This document shows, piece after piece, positions 10,692-20,399 of a DNA stretch of 32,077 bases (positions are counted from its first letter, which is position 1; the number at the start of each line of letters is the position of its first letter). Location of the stretch: contig NZ_CAIUXT010000183.1 of the NCBI RefSeq assembly GCF_903903185.1, positions 1-32,077 on the forward strand, read 5' to 3'. The DNA comes from an uncultured Rhodoblastus sp. (GTDB lineage Bacteria; Pseudomonadota; Alphaproteobacteria; Rhizobiales; Beijerinckiaceae). Both the position numbers and the translations under genes were made by a program. The notes under the pieces were generated by a model. The model saw nothing but the letters and a program-made list of their open reading frames with translations. It did no database searches and had not been told where the DNA came from.

Positions 10692-11690
10692 ATGATAAGA
10701 AATTTTCTTCCCCCATCCTATAAAAAAGCCATGCATCCCATTTTCCTTGCCGCCACAATGTTCCTGAGCCTCGCGCCGGTCGCAAGCCGCGCGCAAATGG
10801 TGCTGCCCGGCGCGGTCGCCGCGCCGACCCCGGCAGGCCAGCCGGGCGCTCCGCCGTCCCATCAGAGCCAGGGCGGCAAGCCAAAAGGCGACGCGACGGC
10901 GGACCGCCCTTTCGCTCCGGCCAAACCGCCCGCCCTCGATACCATCGTCGGAAAGCCGCTCAGCCTGTCGGGATCGCGCGGCATCTTGCTGGTTGAAAAG
11001 TCCGGCGCCGATCCGCGCCTGTCTCGCCTCACCTTGACCGGCGACAGGATTTCCCAGCCAAACCAGTCCTGCGAAGTGACCATGGGCGGCGCCGAATCGC
11101 TGGCGCTCAAACCTCTGGGGTCGCCGGACGGCGTGCTCCGATTCGAGCTCGACTCGTCCGCCTGTCCGATACAATTCGATGTGCTCAACGGCGCGCTGAG
11201 CGCCGCCGGCGCTGCCGGCGGGTGTTCTTTCGTCCAGGCCGATTGCCGCGCCGATGGGGCAGGACTTTGGGGGCCGCCGGGCGCCTCGTTCGGAGAGCCC
11301 CAGGCGAAATCGATCGAGCGCGAGCGCACGACGCTGGAAAACAACGTTCGGGACCATTTTCGCAGGCTGCTGGGCAAGTTCAAGAAAGACAAGCTGGCCC
11401 TCCAGGCCGCCGTCAAGGAACAGGCGGCTTTTTCCGCCAGCCGGGCGCAGACATGCCGCGATTACGACCGCGAGGACGCGCATGGATTTTGCGCACTTCG
11501 CTTGACCGAAGCCCGCGATTTCCGTCTTCAGGCCCGTTTGACCGGTGAAAACGCCGGAAGTAAAGACCGGAAACCGGCCAAACCTGTGTCCAAGCCCGCT
11601 GATTCGAAGCCCTCGGCCGCCAAGTCTCCAACCCTGGCGAATCCCGTCGTCGAACCCGCCCGGTCGCAGGATGGCGCCCCGACGTTTTAA
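10692..11690 (+). CDS. Exported protein of unknown function
   Basis: I do not recognise a named family. The 332-residue product starts with a signal peptide: a basic n-region with KK, a hydrophobic core FLAATMFLSLAPV and likely cleavage after ASRA near residue 34. It continues with a Pro/Gly/Ala-rich linker. The central folded part (about 80-185) has several Cys residues (SCEVTM, SACPIQF, GGCSFVQADC), suggesting disulfides in the periplasm. A charged helical stretch (EPQAKSIERERTTLENNVR) comes next, then CRDYDRED...FCALR, and a Lys/Pro/Ser-rich tail. Start choice between 10692 and an in-frame ATG at 10731 is open; the longer form gives the more normal signal peptide. The gene lies alone between a terminator and the NnrU gene. 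Confidence 0.75.
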   Translation: MIRNFLPPSYKKAMHPIFLAATMFLSLAPVASRAQMVLPGAVAAPTPAGQPGAPPSHQSQGGKPKGDATADRPFAPAKPPALDTIVGKPLSLSGSRGILLVEKSGADPRLSRLTLTGDRISQPNQSCEVTMGGAESLALKPLGSPDGVLRFELDSSACPIQFDVLNGALSAAGAAGGCSFVQADCRADGAGLWGPPGASFGEPQAKSIERERTTLENNVRDHFRRLLGKFKKDKLALQAAVKEQAAFSASRAQTCRDYDREDAHGFCALRLTEARDFRLQARLTGENAGSKDRKPAKPVSKPADSKPSAAKSPTLANPVVEPARSQDGAPTF

Positions 11691-11766
11691 GCCTGTCCCG
11701 GCCGTTCAGATATGGTTTATGCTATAGCCTTGCCTTCCCCATGGACGTGGCAGACGGAGTTTAGCG

Positions 11767-12345
11767 ATGGCGATATTGGTTCTTGGTCTTGTTCTGTTCA
11801 TCGGCGCCCATTCGACACCGACATTTCCCGATTTTCGCACCGGCCTGATTGAGCGGCTCGGCCCCGGACCCTACAAGCTGCTTTTCACCGCCGCCTCGCT
11901 CGCCGGGCTGGTCCTGATCGTCGTCGGCGCCTCCGCCCTGCGCGGCTCGGCGGAGGACTTGGCGATCTGGTCGCCGCCGCTTTGGACGCGGCATCTGGCC
12001 CTGGCCCTGATGCTTCCCGCCTTCGTGCTGATCGCCGCCGCCAATATTCCTTCGCATATCCGCGACAAGGCCCGCCATCCGATGCTCGCCGGCGTCAAGA
12101 TATGGGCGTTTGCGCATCTACTCGCCAATGGCGATCTTCTCGCGCTGCTGCTGTTTGGCTCATTTCTGGCCTACGCGATCTATGACCGGATTTCGCTCAA
12201 GCGCCGCGCCGCCGAGCCGAAAAGCCCGGCGCGGGGCTGGGGCGGCGACGCGGCGGCGGCGCTGATCGGCACAGCCCTATGGGCCGTGACCTTGTTTTGG
12301 CTGCATCCGCTCGCCGGCGTCCCGGTTCTGCCTTCCGCCGTTTAA
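11767..12345 (+). CDS. NnrU family integral membrane protein
   Basis: The 192-residue protein has about five to six hydrophobic segments. It carries the NnrU-type pattern: an N-terminal MAILVLGLVLFIGAHS helix, the short FRTGLIERLGPGPYKLLF loop, and later NIPSHIRDKARHPMLAGVKIWAFAHLLANGD. The HPML...K.WAxAHLLANGD block is the family hallmark. NnrU proteins were first linked to nitrite/nitric oxide metabolism and share a fold family with the plant zeta-carotene isomerase Z-ISO, which binds heme. The exact role here is unknown and no denitrification genes are nearby. GGAG precedes ATG 11767. Its stop codon overlaps the stop of the convergent ABC transporter gene within a TTAA. Confidence 0.85.
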   Translation: MAILVLGLVLFIGAHSTPTFPDFRTGLIERLGPGPYKLLFTAASLAGLVLIVVGASALRGSAEDLAIWSPPLWTRHLALALMLPAFVLIAAANIPSHIRDKARHPMLAGVKIWAFAHLLANGDLLALLLFGSFLAYAIYDRISLKRRAAEPKSPARGWGGDAAAALIGTALWAVTLFWLHPLAGVPVLPSAV

Positions 12346-14441
12346 TTCGCGAGCACAGCGACTCTCGCCGGTCCGCCATCGGCGCCGGGCGACACCTGCG
12401 CCCGCGCGGGGTGAAAAGCCGCAAGAGTCGAACGATGACCGATCGAAACCAAAGTGGTGTTCGGCAGGCGGTCGGCGAGCATGGCGTAAATCGCCGCCTC
12501 GGTCTCCTCGTCGAGCGCGGCGGTGGCCTCGTCGAGCAGTAGCCAGTCGGGGCTGGCGAGCACGGCGCGGGCGATGGCCAGCCTCTGCTGTTCGCCGCCG
12601 GAAAGTCTTTGCGTCCAATTGTCGATCTCGTCGAGCTTTGCCGCCAGTTGCGGCAGGCGCGCGTCGATCAGGGCCGCCTCGATCGCCGAATCGGGATGGA
12701 AGTCCGGGTCGGTTGGATAGATCACGGCCTGGCGCAGCGTTCCCATCGGAATATAGGGTCTCTGCGGCAACAGCAGCATCCGACCTTCCGCAGGCTTTGC
12801 AACGTCGCCGGAGCCGAAGGGCCACACCCCGGCCATGGCGCGGAACAGGGTCGATTTGCCAGAGCCAGAAGGGCCGGTGACGAGCAGATTGCGACCCTTG
12901 GTCAGCGTCAGATTGACGGATTGCAACAGCGCCTGGCCGGAGGGCAGACAGACCGTCGTTCCGCGAAGGGCGGGAGCCGGCGCGCCGATTTCGACCTGGA
13001 TCCCGTCGGTCGCCTGAGTCGCCTCGATCGCGGCGTCGAAGGAGGTGAGACGGTCGAGCACCGCTTTGAAACCGGCCAGCGAAGCGTAATAGCTGACGAA
13101 GAAGTTCAGGGCGCCTTCAACCTGGCCGAAGGCCCCCGCGGTCTGGCTCATGGTTCCAAGCGTGATCTTGCCGAGAAAATAAAACGGCGCGGAAAAGACA
13201 TAGGGGATGATCGGGCTAAGCTGGCCATAAAAACCGGTGAAGGCCGTCAGCTTCTTGCGCAGGTTGATCATGTCGAGATAATTGGCGATCAGCGCCGCGA
13301 ACCTTATGCGCAACGCGCTCTCCTCGGCCTTTTCGCCGTTCAGCAACGCCACCTGCTCGCTATATTCGCGCAACCGCGCCAGCGAGAAGCGGAAATCCGC
13401 CTCGACTTTCTGCCGGGTGAACATGATGCGCACGAGCGGGCGACCGATCAGATGGGTGATCAGTGTTCCGGCGGCGGCATAGATCAAGGCGACCCAGAAC
13501 AGCAGGCCCGGCAAGGCGAAGTTGGTGCCGGGAAAGGTAAAATTGGCCGAAATACTCCATAGCAATATGGCGTAGGAAACCAGCGACGACAAAGTTGAGA
13601 TCAACAGGATCGAATAATTATAGACGCCCTGGCCGAAGGCGCCGCCCTCGCCGCCGCCATCGATGAATCGCGCCACGTCTTCTGCGATACGCTGGTCAGG
13701 ATTGTCCGTGGGGCCGCCAGTGAGCGACATCCGGTAGTGAGCGTGGCCGACAAGCCAATGGGAAATGTAGAATTGCGTCAGCCAGCGCCGCCAACGGATG
13801 ACCAGATAGGAGCTGACGACATATTCGACCACAAGGCTACCGATCAGGATGAATACCCACGGGACGAAGACCGAAAACAGCTGATGCCAGAATTCGCCGC
13901 TGTTCTTGTCCTGGATCGCGTTGCCGAAATCGCGATGGAAGAAATTCAGTCGCAGCGAAATGGCGACCTGGGCCTGATTCAGCACCACGAGAAACACCAC
14001 CATGCCCGTGGCGAGACGGCGCTCCGTCGTCCTGAAGCGCAATGGTCCCAGACCGGAGCCGGTCTCGTCGTCCGCGCGGAAGAAGCGGTCGGCGATGCGG
14101 GTCAGTGTGCGCACAACCGGAAGGTGCGAAACGGCGAAGACGATGATGGCGAACATGGCGACCGTCAGCGCTAGGGTCGGCGGAAACCGGGCCTCCTGAA
14201 GGGCCTTTGGCCAATAGCCAAAGCGCCCGGCGAAATCGCCGAGGCCGAAAAGGATGGTCTCGACCGAAAACAGGGCGAGGAAGATTTTCAGGAAGGGCGA
14301 CATCGGGCCGCTGCGTTGGCAGCAATAGGCGACGATGAGGCTGGCTGCGGCGAGCAGGTCGAGGGTCGGGTCCGACAACGCATAGCCGGCGAAGCCGGAA
14401 ATTATGCCGAAGATCGCGACCGCCAGGCCAAGAAGTCTCAT
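12342..14441 (-). CDS. BacA/SbmA-like ABC transporter, fused permease and ATPase
   Basis: The 699-residue protein is a half-transporter that should work as a homodimer in the inner membrane. About three hydrophobic helices fill the first 120 residues. They are followed by an ABC_membrane_2/SbmA-BacA-type domain (LNFFHRDFGNAIQDKN motif, then VVEYVVSSYLVIRWRRWLTQFYISHWL). The C-terminal nucleotide-binding domain has Walker A GPSGSGKST at about residue 520, the signature LSGGEQQRLAIARA at about 611, and Walker B WLLLDEATAALDEE at about 630. Relatives such as YddA and the Bradyrhizobium BclA move peptides or related compounds; the substrate here is unknown. GAGGAAG precedes ATG 14441. It lies downstream of ribF on the same strand but behind a weak terminator. 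Confidence 0.9.
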   Translation of the reverse strand: MRLLGLAVAIFGIISGFAGYALSDPTLDLLAAASLIVAYCCQRSGPMSPFLKIFLALFSVETILFGLGDFAGRFGYWPKALQEARFPPTLALTVAMFAIIVFAVSHLPVVRTLTRIADRFFRADDETGSGLGPLRFRTTERRLATGMVVFLVVLNQAQVAISLRLNFFHRDFGNAIQDKNSGEFWHQLFSVFVPWVFILIGSLVVEYVVSSYLVIRWRRWLTQFYISHWLVGHAHYRMSLTGGPTDNPDQRIAEDVARFIDGGGEGGAFGQGVYNYSILLISTLSSLVSYAILLWSISANFTFPGTNFALPGLLFWVALIYAAAGTLITHLIGRPLVRIMFTRQKVEADFRFSLARLREYSEQVALLNGEKAEESALRIRFAALIANYLDMINLRKKLTAFTGFYGQLSPIIPYVFSAPFYFLGKITLGTMSQTAGAFGQVEGALNFFVSYYASLAGFKAVLDRLTSFDAAIEATQATDGIQVEIGAPAPALRGTTVCLPSGQALLQSVNLTLTKGRNLLVTGPSGSGKSTLFRAMAGVWPFGSGDVAKPAEGRMLLLPQRPYIPMGTLRQAVIYPTDPDFHPDSAIEAALIDARLPQLAAKLDEIDNWTQRLSGGEQQRLAIARAVLASPDWLLLDEATAALDEETEAAIYAMLADRLPNTTLVSIGHRSTLAAFHPARAQVSPGADGGPARVAVLAN

Positions 14442-14456
14442 GGTCTTCCTCGTCTA

Positions 14457-14485
14457 AAAGGGGGCCGGCGAATCGGCGCCGGCCC
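14457..14485 (-). terminator. Possible terminator after ribF
   Basis: GGGCCGGC (14462-14469) pairs with GCCGGCCC (14478-14485) around 8 bases. Read on the minus strand the stem is followed by CCCTTTTAG, a short U-run. It lies between the ribF stop and the ABC transporter start, so it may limit readthrough. Confidence 0.5.
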
Positions 14486-14546
14486 GAAGGGTTTGGACTA
14501 TAGCGGAGCGACGTCCACTTCCCGTAAGCCCCAATGCGCGAAAAGC

Positions 14547-15515
14547 TCAGCCGCCGAGGATCTGGCGCGCCTGTTCCTCGTCGCGGCGGATTTGCGCCAG
14601 CAAGGCGTCGAGCGAATCGAATTTCTGTTCCGGGCGGAGGAAATCGATAAAGAAAACCTCGATTTCCTTGTCATAAAGATCGCCGGAAAAGTCGAATATA
14701 TAGACTTCCAGCAGCGGCGGGCCATTATCAAAGGTCGGACGGCGGCCGAAGCTTGCGACGCCCTTGAGCAATGCGCCGTCGATAGCGACTTCGACCGCAT
14801 AGATGGCGAATTTGAGCCGGCAGGACTCGTCCACCGCGAGATTGGCGGTGGGATAGCCCAATTGCCGCCCGAGCTTGGCGCCGTGAATCACCGAGCCGAT
14901 CAGCGACCAGGGATGGCCGAGCAGGGCGGCGGCGTCGGCGACGTCGCCACGTTCCAGCGCCTCGCGTGTCGCAGTCGAGGAAACCGCTTCGAGCGAACCT
15001 TCGTCGTCGGCGACGACTTTTTCGACAATTTCCACCTGAAACCCGAATTTTTCCGCCTGTTCGCGCAAATAAGACGGCGAGCCGGCGCGCCGTGCGCCGA
15101 AATGGAAATCATAGCCGACGACCACGGCTCCGACGCCGAGCCTGCGCACCAAAATTTCGCTCAGGAAAGTCTCGGCGTCCTGGCGCGCCAGATCGGCGTC
15201 GAAGGTCAGCACGATCATCCCGTCGAGGCCGAGTTCGGCAAGCCGATGCGCTTTGGCGTCGCGACTGGTCAGCCGGAAAATCATGTTTCCGGCGCCCTTG
15301 CCACCCTTCGCGAAAAAATCAGCCGGATGCGGCTCGAAAGTCAGCACGGCGCAAGGCCTTCCCAGCCGCTGGGCGAGACTTCGTGCGCGGAAAATCACGG
15401 CGCGATGGCCGCGATGCACGCCGTCGAAATTGCCGATGGCGACAACCGCGCCTTCGAGACCCTCCGGCGGCTGCGCGGGATCGACGCTTAGGATGAATCG
15501 CTTTTTCGGCGCCAT
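14547..15515 (-). CDS. ribF: Bifunctional riboflavin kinase / FAD synthetase
   Basis: RibF phosphorylates riboflavin to FMN and adenylates FMN to FAD. From the ATG at 15515 it has 322 residues. The N-terminal nucleotidyltransferase domain shows [14 protein letters not shown] (ATP site), [11 protein letters not shown] and [13 protein letters not shown]. The C-terminal riboflavin kinase domain shows the [15 protein letters not shown] signature and the late [17 protein letters not shown] block. An in-frame ATG at 15560 would add 15 residues. Neither start has a strong ribosome-binding site, but MAPKKRF fits family N-termini better. The gene follows the HAD hydrolase gene on the same strand by less than 100 bases, so a HAD-ribF operon is likely. 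Confidence 0.95.
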   Translation of the reverse strand: MAPKKRFILSVDPAQPPEGLEGAVVAIGNFDGVHRGHRAVIFRARSLAQRLGRPCAVLTFEPHPADFFAKGGKGAGNMIFRLTSRDAKAHRLAELGLDGMIVLTFDADLARQDAETFLSEILVRRLGVGAVVVGYDFHFGARRAGSPSYLREQAEKFGFQVEIVEKVVADDEGSLEAVSSTATREALERGDVADAAALLGHPWSLIGSVIHGAKLGRQLGYPTANLAVDESCRLKFAIYAVEVAIDGALLKGVASFGRRPTFDNGPPLLEVYIFDFSGDLYDKEIEVFFIDFLRPEQKFDSLDALLAQIRRDEEQARQILGG

Positions 15516-15600
15516 GTTTTGCGTTCCAGCAACGGCTATAATCGGGGGCGGCGCCGGCAAGGCGCGCGTCGCGCCCGTTCGTTGGACGACCGCGCCGGCG

Positions 15601-16515
15601 TCACCACGCCAGCCGGTTCATCCGGTAGACCGGCGATATTCCGTGATCATGGGTGAATTGCTTGTAACCCTCGGCGTCGAGCGGCCCGCCCTCGCCCTCA
15701 TGCAATTCCTTGCGGTGGATGCCTTCGGTGATCAAGAGACTGTCGAGGCCCATGGCCGTCGCGCCGGCGATGTCGGTATGCATGGCGTCCCCGATGGCGA
15801 GCACCCGGTCGAGATCGAGCGGCCGGTTGCGCGCGCGCTCCAAAAGGCCGAGCGCCAGCCGGTAAATGGCGGCATAAGGCTTCCCCGCCTGCTCGACTTC
15901 GCCGCCCATCGCCTCGTAGCGTTCGGCGACGGCGCCGGCGCAAAAGACCAGTTGGTCGCCGCGATAGACCACGAGATCGGGATTGGCGCAGATCATCGGC
16001 AGGTTTTTCGCTCGCAAGGCTTTCAGTACGCCGACGTAATCGTCGGGAGTCTCGACCGTATCGTCCACGAGGCCGGTGCAGACCGCGAAATCCGCTGCTT
16101 CGAGCGGAACCGGAGCGATCTTGCGGCCCGCCAGGGACGAAGCTGCGGCAAAGACCGGCAGGTCGCGGTCGGGACCGATCAGGTATGGAAGCCCCGGCAG
16201 GCGGTCGACAATCGCCTGGGCGCAGACATCGCCGGAAGTCGCGATTGCATCATAAGACTCGGCGGTAATGCCGAGCGAGGCGAGTTGCTCCGCCACCTCA
16301 GCCTTGGGGCGCGGCGCATTGGTGATCAGCGTCACCGGCTTACCGAGCCGGCGCAGATGGCGCAGGGCGTCGGCTGCGGCAGCCTGGCTGCGCTCGCCAT
16401 TGTGCAGCACGCCCCAGATGTCACACAGCACGCCGTCATAACGCTCGCAAAGCTCGGACAGGTTGGACAGCATGGCGCCGCCGTCCAGCCCCGAATGGTC
16501 GGTTTTTTGAGTCAT
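15601..16515 (-). CDS. HAD superfamily class IIA hydrolase (TIGR01459-like, NagD-related)
   Basis: The 304-residue cytosolic protein belongs to the NagD-like HAD phosphatases with a large class IIA cap. Motif I reads [13 protein letters not shown]: the nucleophile Asp32 is present, but the position of the second, general acid/base Asp is Trp34. Motif II appears as LITNAPRP and motif IV as [15 protein letters not shown], so metal binding should be kept. This D-x-W form is what I associate with the alphaproteobacterial TIGR01459 group; the substrate is not known. It sits directly upstream of ribF, and a link to flavin or nucleotide dephosphorylation is a guess from context. It is divergent from hisS. 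Confidence 0.85.
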   Translation of the reverse strand: MTQKTDHSGLDGGAMLSNLSELCERYDGVLCDIWGVLHNGERSQAAAADALRHLRRLGKPVTLITNAPRPKAEVAEQLASLGITAESYDAIATSGDVCAQAIVDRLPGLPYLIGPDRDLPVFAAASSLAGRKIAPVPLEAADFAVCTGLVDDTVETPDDYVGVLKALRAKNLPMICANPDLVVYRGDQLVFCAGAVAERYEAMGGEVEQAGKPYAAIYRLALGLLERARNRPLDLDRVLAIGDAMHTDIAGATAMGLDSLLITEGIHRKELHEGEGGPLDAEGYKQFTHDHGISPVYRMNRLAW

Positions 16516-16576
16516 GTCACGCGGCTAAACATAGCCCGCCCCGATGTCAAGGCGCGAAAAGCCCATCCCGCAAGAC

Positions 16577-16605
16577 TTGTCTGCAACCTTGGCGCCGCCT
16601 ATGAC
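16577..16605 (+). promoter_or_regulatory. Possible promoter of hisS
   Basis: TTGTCT (16577-16582) and TATGAC (16600-16605) are 17 bases apart, close to the housekeeping sigma consensus. They would start transcription about 20 bases before the hisS ATG. Nothing beyond the box match supports it. Confidence 0.4.
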
Positions 16606-16629
16606 AGGCCTTCCAAACGGATAGAGATC

Positions 16630-18129
16630 ATGACAGAAGCTAATGCCGCCGCCTCCCTTGTCAAAGCGCGCCTGCCGCGCGGTTTTGCCGATCGTGGGGC
16701 CGACGAAATAGCCGCCGTCGACGCCATGCTGGCGGCGATCCGCGAGAACTTCCGGCTATACGGCTTCGAGGCGATCGAGACGCCGACCATTGAATATACC
16801 GAGGCGCTCGGCAAATTCCTGCCCGATCAGGACCGGCCCAACGAGGGCGTATTCTCCTTTCAAGACGATGACGAGCAATGGCTTTCGTTGCGCTATGACC
16901 TGACCGCGCCGCTGGCGCGCCATTTCGCCGAAAATTTCGAGGCTTTGCCGAAACCCTACCGCACTTATCGCGGCGGTTTTGTCTTTCGCAATGAAAAGCC
17001 GGGTCCGGGACGCTTTCGGCAATTCCTGCAATTCGACGCCGACACCATCGGATCGTCGAGCCCGGCCGCCGACGCCGAACTCTGCATGATGGCCGCCGAC
17101 ACCCTCGAAAAGCTGGGGATCGCGCGCGGCGATTATTGCATCAAGATCAACAATCGCAAGATCCTCGATGGCGTGATGGAGGCCATCGGGCTCGGCGGCG
17201 AAGGCGACGCCGCGCGCCGCCTCGTGGTGCTGCGCGCCATCGACAAGCTCGACCGTCTCGGTCCGGAAGGCGTGCGGCTGCTGCTCGGCGCTGGACGCAA
17301 GGACGAATCCGGGGATTTCACCAAAGGCGCGGGCCTGGCCGATGAAGCGATAGACAAGGTTCTCGCCTTCACCAACGCCCGGCGCGCCACCAATGCCCAG
17401 ACGCTCGCCGCTCTCGCCAATATCGTCGCCACATCGGCGCGCGGGCTTGAGGGCGTCGCCGAACTGCAAGCCATCGACGATCTCGCCAGGGCGGCCGATT
17501 ATAACGAGAGCCGGCTGACGCTCGATCCTTCGGTGGTGCGCGGACTCGAATATTACACCGGCCCGGTGTTCGAGGCCGATCTGACCCTTGCCGTCAAGGA
17601 CGACAAGGGGCAACCGGTCCGCTTCGGCTCGATTGGCGGCGGCGGCCGTTATGACGGGCTGGTGGCGCGCTTTCGCGGCGAGGACGTTCCGGCGACCGGC
17701 TTTTCCATCGGCGTGTCGCGCCTTTACGCGGCGCTCAAGGCGATCGGCTCGCCCATTGTCGCCAGCGCGGCGCATAATGGCCCGGTAGTGGTTCTGGTGA
17801 TGGACCGGGATCAATTGCCGCATTACCAGGGCCTGGTTGCGCGATTGCGCGAGGCCAATCTGCGCGCCGAGCTTTATCTCGGCGCGGCGGGCTTGAAGGC
17901 GCAGATGAAATATGCCGACCGGCGCAAAAGCCCTTGCGTGGTCATACAGGGCTCGAACGAACGCGAGCGCCAGGAAGTGCAGATCAAGGATCTGATCGAG
18001 GGGGCGCAGGCGGCGGCGACCATCGGCTCCAACGAGGAATGGAAAGCGGCGCGTCCGGCGCAGATTTCGGCGCTCGAATCCGACATGGTCGCGGCGGTGC
18101 GGGAAATTCTGGAGCGCCACGGGCTTTAG
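16630..18129 (+). CDS. hisS: Histidyl-tRNA synthetase
   Basis: HisRS charges tRNA-His in the cytosol. From the ATG at 16630 it has 499 residues. Class II motifs are visible: [14 protein letters not shown], motif 2 as [20 protein letters not shown], the histidine-specific [12 protein letters not shown], and motif 3 as [10 protein letters not shown]...[12 protein letters not shown]-terminal anticodon-binding domain completes it. The frame is open far upstream, but that part is antisense to the HAD gene and not protein-like. Longer and divergent HisRS of this kind is known from an alphaproteobacterial subgroup whose tRNA-His lacks the extra G at -1. It is followed by hisZ and hisG in the same direction, an arrangement shared by many Rhizobiales. 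Confidence 0.97.
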   Translation: MTEANAAASLVKARLPRGFADRGADEIAAVDAMLAAIRENFRLYGFEAIETPTIEYTEALGKFLPDQDRPNEGVFSFQDDDEQWLSLRYDLTAPLARHFAENFEALPKPYRTYRGGFVFRNEKPGPGRFRQFLQFDADTIGSSSPAADAELCMMAADTLEKLGIARGDYCIKINNRKILDGVMEAIGLGGEGDAARRLVVLRAIDKLDRLGPEGVRLLLGAGRKDESGDFTKGAGLADEAIDKVLAFTNARRATNAQTLAALANIVATSARGLEGVAELQAIDDLARAADYNESRLTLDPSVVRGLEYYTGPVFEADLTLAVKDDKGQPVRFGSIGGGGRYDGLVARFRGEDVPATGFSIGVSRLYAALKAIGSPIVASAAHNGPVVVLVMDRDQLPHYQGLVARLREANLRAELYLGAAGLKAQMKYADRRKSPCVVIQGSNERERQEVQIKDLIEGAQAAATIGSNEEWKAARPAQISALESDMVAAVREILERHGL

Positions 18130-18255
18130 TTTTTCGCGAATCGGGGTGTTGCGCCGCTGCGTAAACCCTTCCCGGCGAAAAGGGATGCGCGCGCCGTGCG
18201 CTTTTGTTAAAGCAGGCCCCGATTGCGGGCGTTTCCCCGCACTTGGGAGTCAGGG

Positions 18256-19416
18256 ATGGGCGCCGGTCAGGACCAGGGGGGCGAGGCTTTTCTGCAAAAG
18301 CTCGAAGCCGCGGGCTATCTGCCCTGCGACCCCGCGATTTTGCAGCCGGCCAATGTCTTTCTCGATCTGTCGGGCGAGGACATGCGCGGACGCCTGCTGC
18401 TGGCCTCGGACGGCGCCGCCGATTATTGCCTGCGGCCGGAATTCACCATTCCCGTCTCGCTCGCCTATCTCGCGTCACCGCAAGCCGGCGGACCGGCGGC
18501 TTTCAGCTGCCATGGCCCGGTTTTCCGCCAGCGGCCCGCCCTTGCGCCGGAATTCCTGCAGGCGGGCCTTGAAAATTTCGGCCGCGATGACCGCGAGGCC
18601 GCCGACGCCGAAATCCTGGCTCTGGCGCTGGAGGCGGCGAGCGAAAGTTTCGGCGATTCCAGCAAGCCCCGCAGGGATTCCGGCGACTGGCGCATCCGTG
18701 TTGGCGACGCCGGCCTGCTGACCGCCCTGCTCGAAAAACTCGAACTGCCGCCGGTCTGGCTGCGGCGCATTCGCGGCGGCCTCGCCAAGGGCCAGAAACT
18801 CGACGTCATCTTCCAGCCCGCCCGCGACGAGGCAGCCGATCATTCCGGCGTGCTCGCAGCGCTCGACGGCGCCGACAAGGCGGGCGCTCGCGCCCTCGTC
18901 GAGGATTTGCTCAAGATCGCCGGCATTTCCGCGCTCGGCGGACGCACTTCCGGCGAAATCGCCGATCGCTTCCTCGAACAGGCTGAATTGCGTTCGGGCG
19001 CCGGGCTCGACGGCGCCAAGCGCGCGCTGCTGGCGGCGTTTTTCGCGGTGGAGGGGCATCCGGACGAGGCTTCGGCGCGTCTGCGGCGGGTTTTCGCCAC
19101 GGCGGGACTCGATCTGGCGTCGGAAATGGATTGTTTCGACCAGCGGCTCAATTTCCTCGCGGCGCGCGGAATCGACCTCGACGCCATTCATTTTTCCGCC
19201 GGTTTCGCACGCAATCTCGATTATTATACCGGTTTCGTGTTCGAGGCGGTCGAGGCCGGGGCGCCCGAAAGCGCCCCGGTGGTCGCCGGAGGACGCTACG
19301 ACCGTCTGCTGTCGACGCTCGGCGCCCGGTCGGCGATCCCCGCCGTCGGCGCCGCGATCTGGATCGAGCGTCTCAATCCGCTTCCAGGGATGTCGCAACG
19401 GGAGCGCGAGCAATGA
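18256..19416 (+). CDS. hisZ: ATP phosphoribosyltransferase regulatory subunit
   Basis: HisZ is a catalytically inactive HisRS paralogue that forms the hetero-octamer with HisG and carries histidine feedback. The 386 residues from ATG 18256 keep the class II synthetase core: [14 protein letters not shown] in the motif 2 region, [10 protein letters not shown], then [15 protein letters not shown] and [15 protein letters not shown]. The anticodon-binding domain is absent. GGGAG precedes ATG 18256, which favours it over the in-frame ATG 11 codons upstream. Its stop overlaps the hisG start as ATGA, indicating translational coupling. The gene lies 126 bases downstream of hisS. Confidence 0.93.
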   Translation: MGAGQDQGGEAFLQKLEAAGYLPCDPAILQPANVFLDLSGEDMRGRLLLASDGAADYCLRPEFTIPVSLAYLASPQAGGPAAFSCHGPVFRQRPALAPEFLQAGLENFGRDDREAADAEILALALEAASESFGDSSKPRRDSGDWRIRVGDAGLLTALLEKLELPPVWLRRIRGGLAKGQKLDVIFQPARDEAADHSGVLAALDGADKAGARALVEDLLKIAGISALGGRTSGEIADRFLEQAELRSGAGLDGAKRALLAAFFAVEGHPDEASARLRRVFATAGLDLASEMDCFDQRLNFLAARGIDLDAIHFSAGFARNLDYYTGFVFEAVEAGAPESAPVVAGGRYDRLLSTLGARSAIPAVGAAIWIERLNPLPGMSQREREQ

Positions 19417-20399
19417 GCGCGTTTATCGGCGCGGGGCTGGTGTTGGCGGTGCCGTCGAAAGGCCGCCTGCAGGAAAACGCCAACGCCTTCTTCGGTCGCG
19501 CCGGCCTCACCGTGACGCAGGGACGCGGGGCCCGCGACTATCGCGGCGCCCTCGCGGGGGTCGAAGGCGTCGAAGTGGCCTTCCTGTCGGCCTCGGAAAT
19601 CGTCAAAAATCTCGCCAGCGGCGCGGCGCATCTCGGCGTCACCGGCGAAGATCTGGTGCGCGAGGCGCAGGCGGAAAGCAGGGTAACGCTGCTGACGCCG
19701 CTCGGATTTGGCCACGCCAATGTCGTCGTCGCCGTGCCACAGGCCTGGATCGACGTGCGCACCATGGCGGACCTCGAAGATGTCGCCTCGGCCTTTCGCG
19801 CCCGGCGCGGCGAGCGGATGCGCGTCGCCACCAAATATGTCAACACCACCCGCGCCTTCTTTCGCCAAAAGGGCGTGACCGATTATCACATCGTCGAAAG
19901 CCTCGGCGCCACCGAGGGCGCGCCCGCCGCCGGCCAGGCGGAACTGATCGTCGACATTACCTCGACCGGCGCGACGCTCGAAGCCAATGGGCTCAAGATT
20001 CTCGACGACGGGGTGATCCTGCGCTCGCAGGCCAATCTGGTCGCCTCGCTTGGCGCCGGCTGGACGCCGCAATGGCGCGAAGTCGCGCGAAAAATCCTGT
20101 CGCGCATCGTGGCGGAAGGCGAAGCGCGCGCAACCCGCGAATTGATTGCGACGCTGCCGCGCGAGCCCGAAGGTTTCGACGCCCGCCTGAGCGCGTTTGG
20201 CGCGCGTCTGAGCCGCCGCGCCGCCGAGGGCCGGATCACCCTGTTCGCGCCGAGGGCCGAGGCCCCGGCGCTGGCCGACTGGCTGATCGGCCAGGGCGCG
20301 GAAGACGTGATCGTGCGGCAGAGCGATTATGTGTTCACGGCGCGCAACCCGCTTTACGAGCTTTTGATCGCCAGCCTCCCCGAGGCGGTCAAGGCTTGA
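19413..20399 (+). CDS. hisG: ATP phosphoribosyltransferase, catalytic subunit
   Basis: HisG joins ATP and PRPP in the first committed step of histidine synthesis. The 328-residue protein opens with [13 protein letters not shown] and has [20 protein letters not shown] and the family signature [18 protein letters not shown]. About 100 residues follow the signature, including [18 protein letters not shown] and [10 protein letters not shown], which reads like an additional alpha/beta module. Most HisZ-dependent HisG proteins are only about 210-230 residues, so this length is notable. The ATG at 19413 overlaps the hisZ stop by four bases. Its last 11 bases overlap the end of convergent mtgA. Confidence 0.95.
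   Translation: MSAFIGAGLVLAVPSKGRLQENANAFFGRAGLTVTQGRGARDYRGALAGVEGVEVAFLSASEIVKNLASGAAHLGVTGEDLVREAQAESRVTLLTPLGFGHANVVVAVPQAWIDVRTMADLEDVASAFRARRGERMRVATKYVNTTRAFFRQKGVTDYHIVESLGATEGAPAAGQAELIVDITSTGATLEANGLKILDDGVILRSQANLVASLGAGWTPQWREVARKILSRIVAEGEARATRELIATLPREPEGFDARLSAFGARLSRRAAEGRITLFAPRAEAPALADWLIGQGAEDVIVRQSDYVFTARNPLYELLIASLPEAVKA

Noticed and set aside
9741..11483. A 580-codon minus-strand frame across the OmpW gene and the exported-protein gene
   Set aside because: It crosses a strong terminator and two genes with signal peptides on the other strand. It has no recognisable motif.
15253..16629. Extension of hisS upstream to a 958-residue protein
   Set aside because: The added part is antisense to ribF and the HAD gene and has no family features. 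The HisRS start at 16630 gives normal length.
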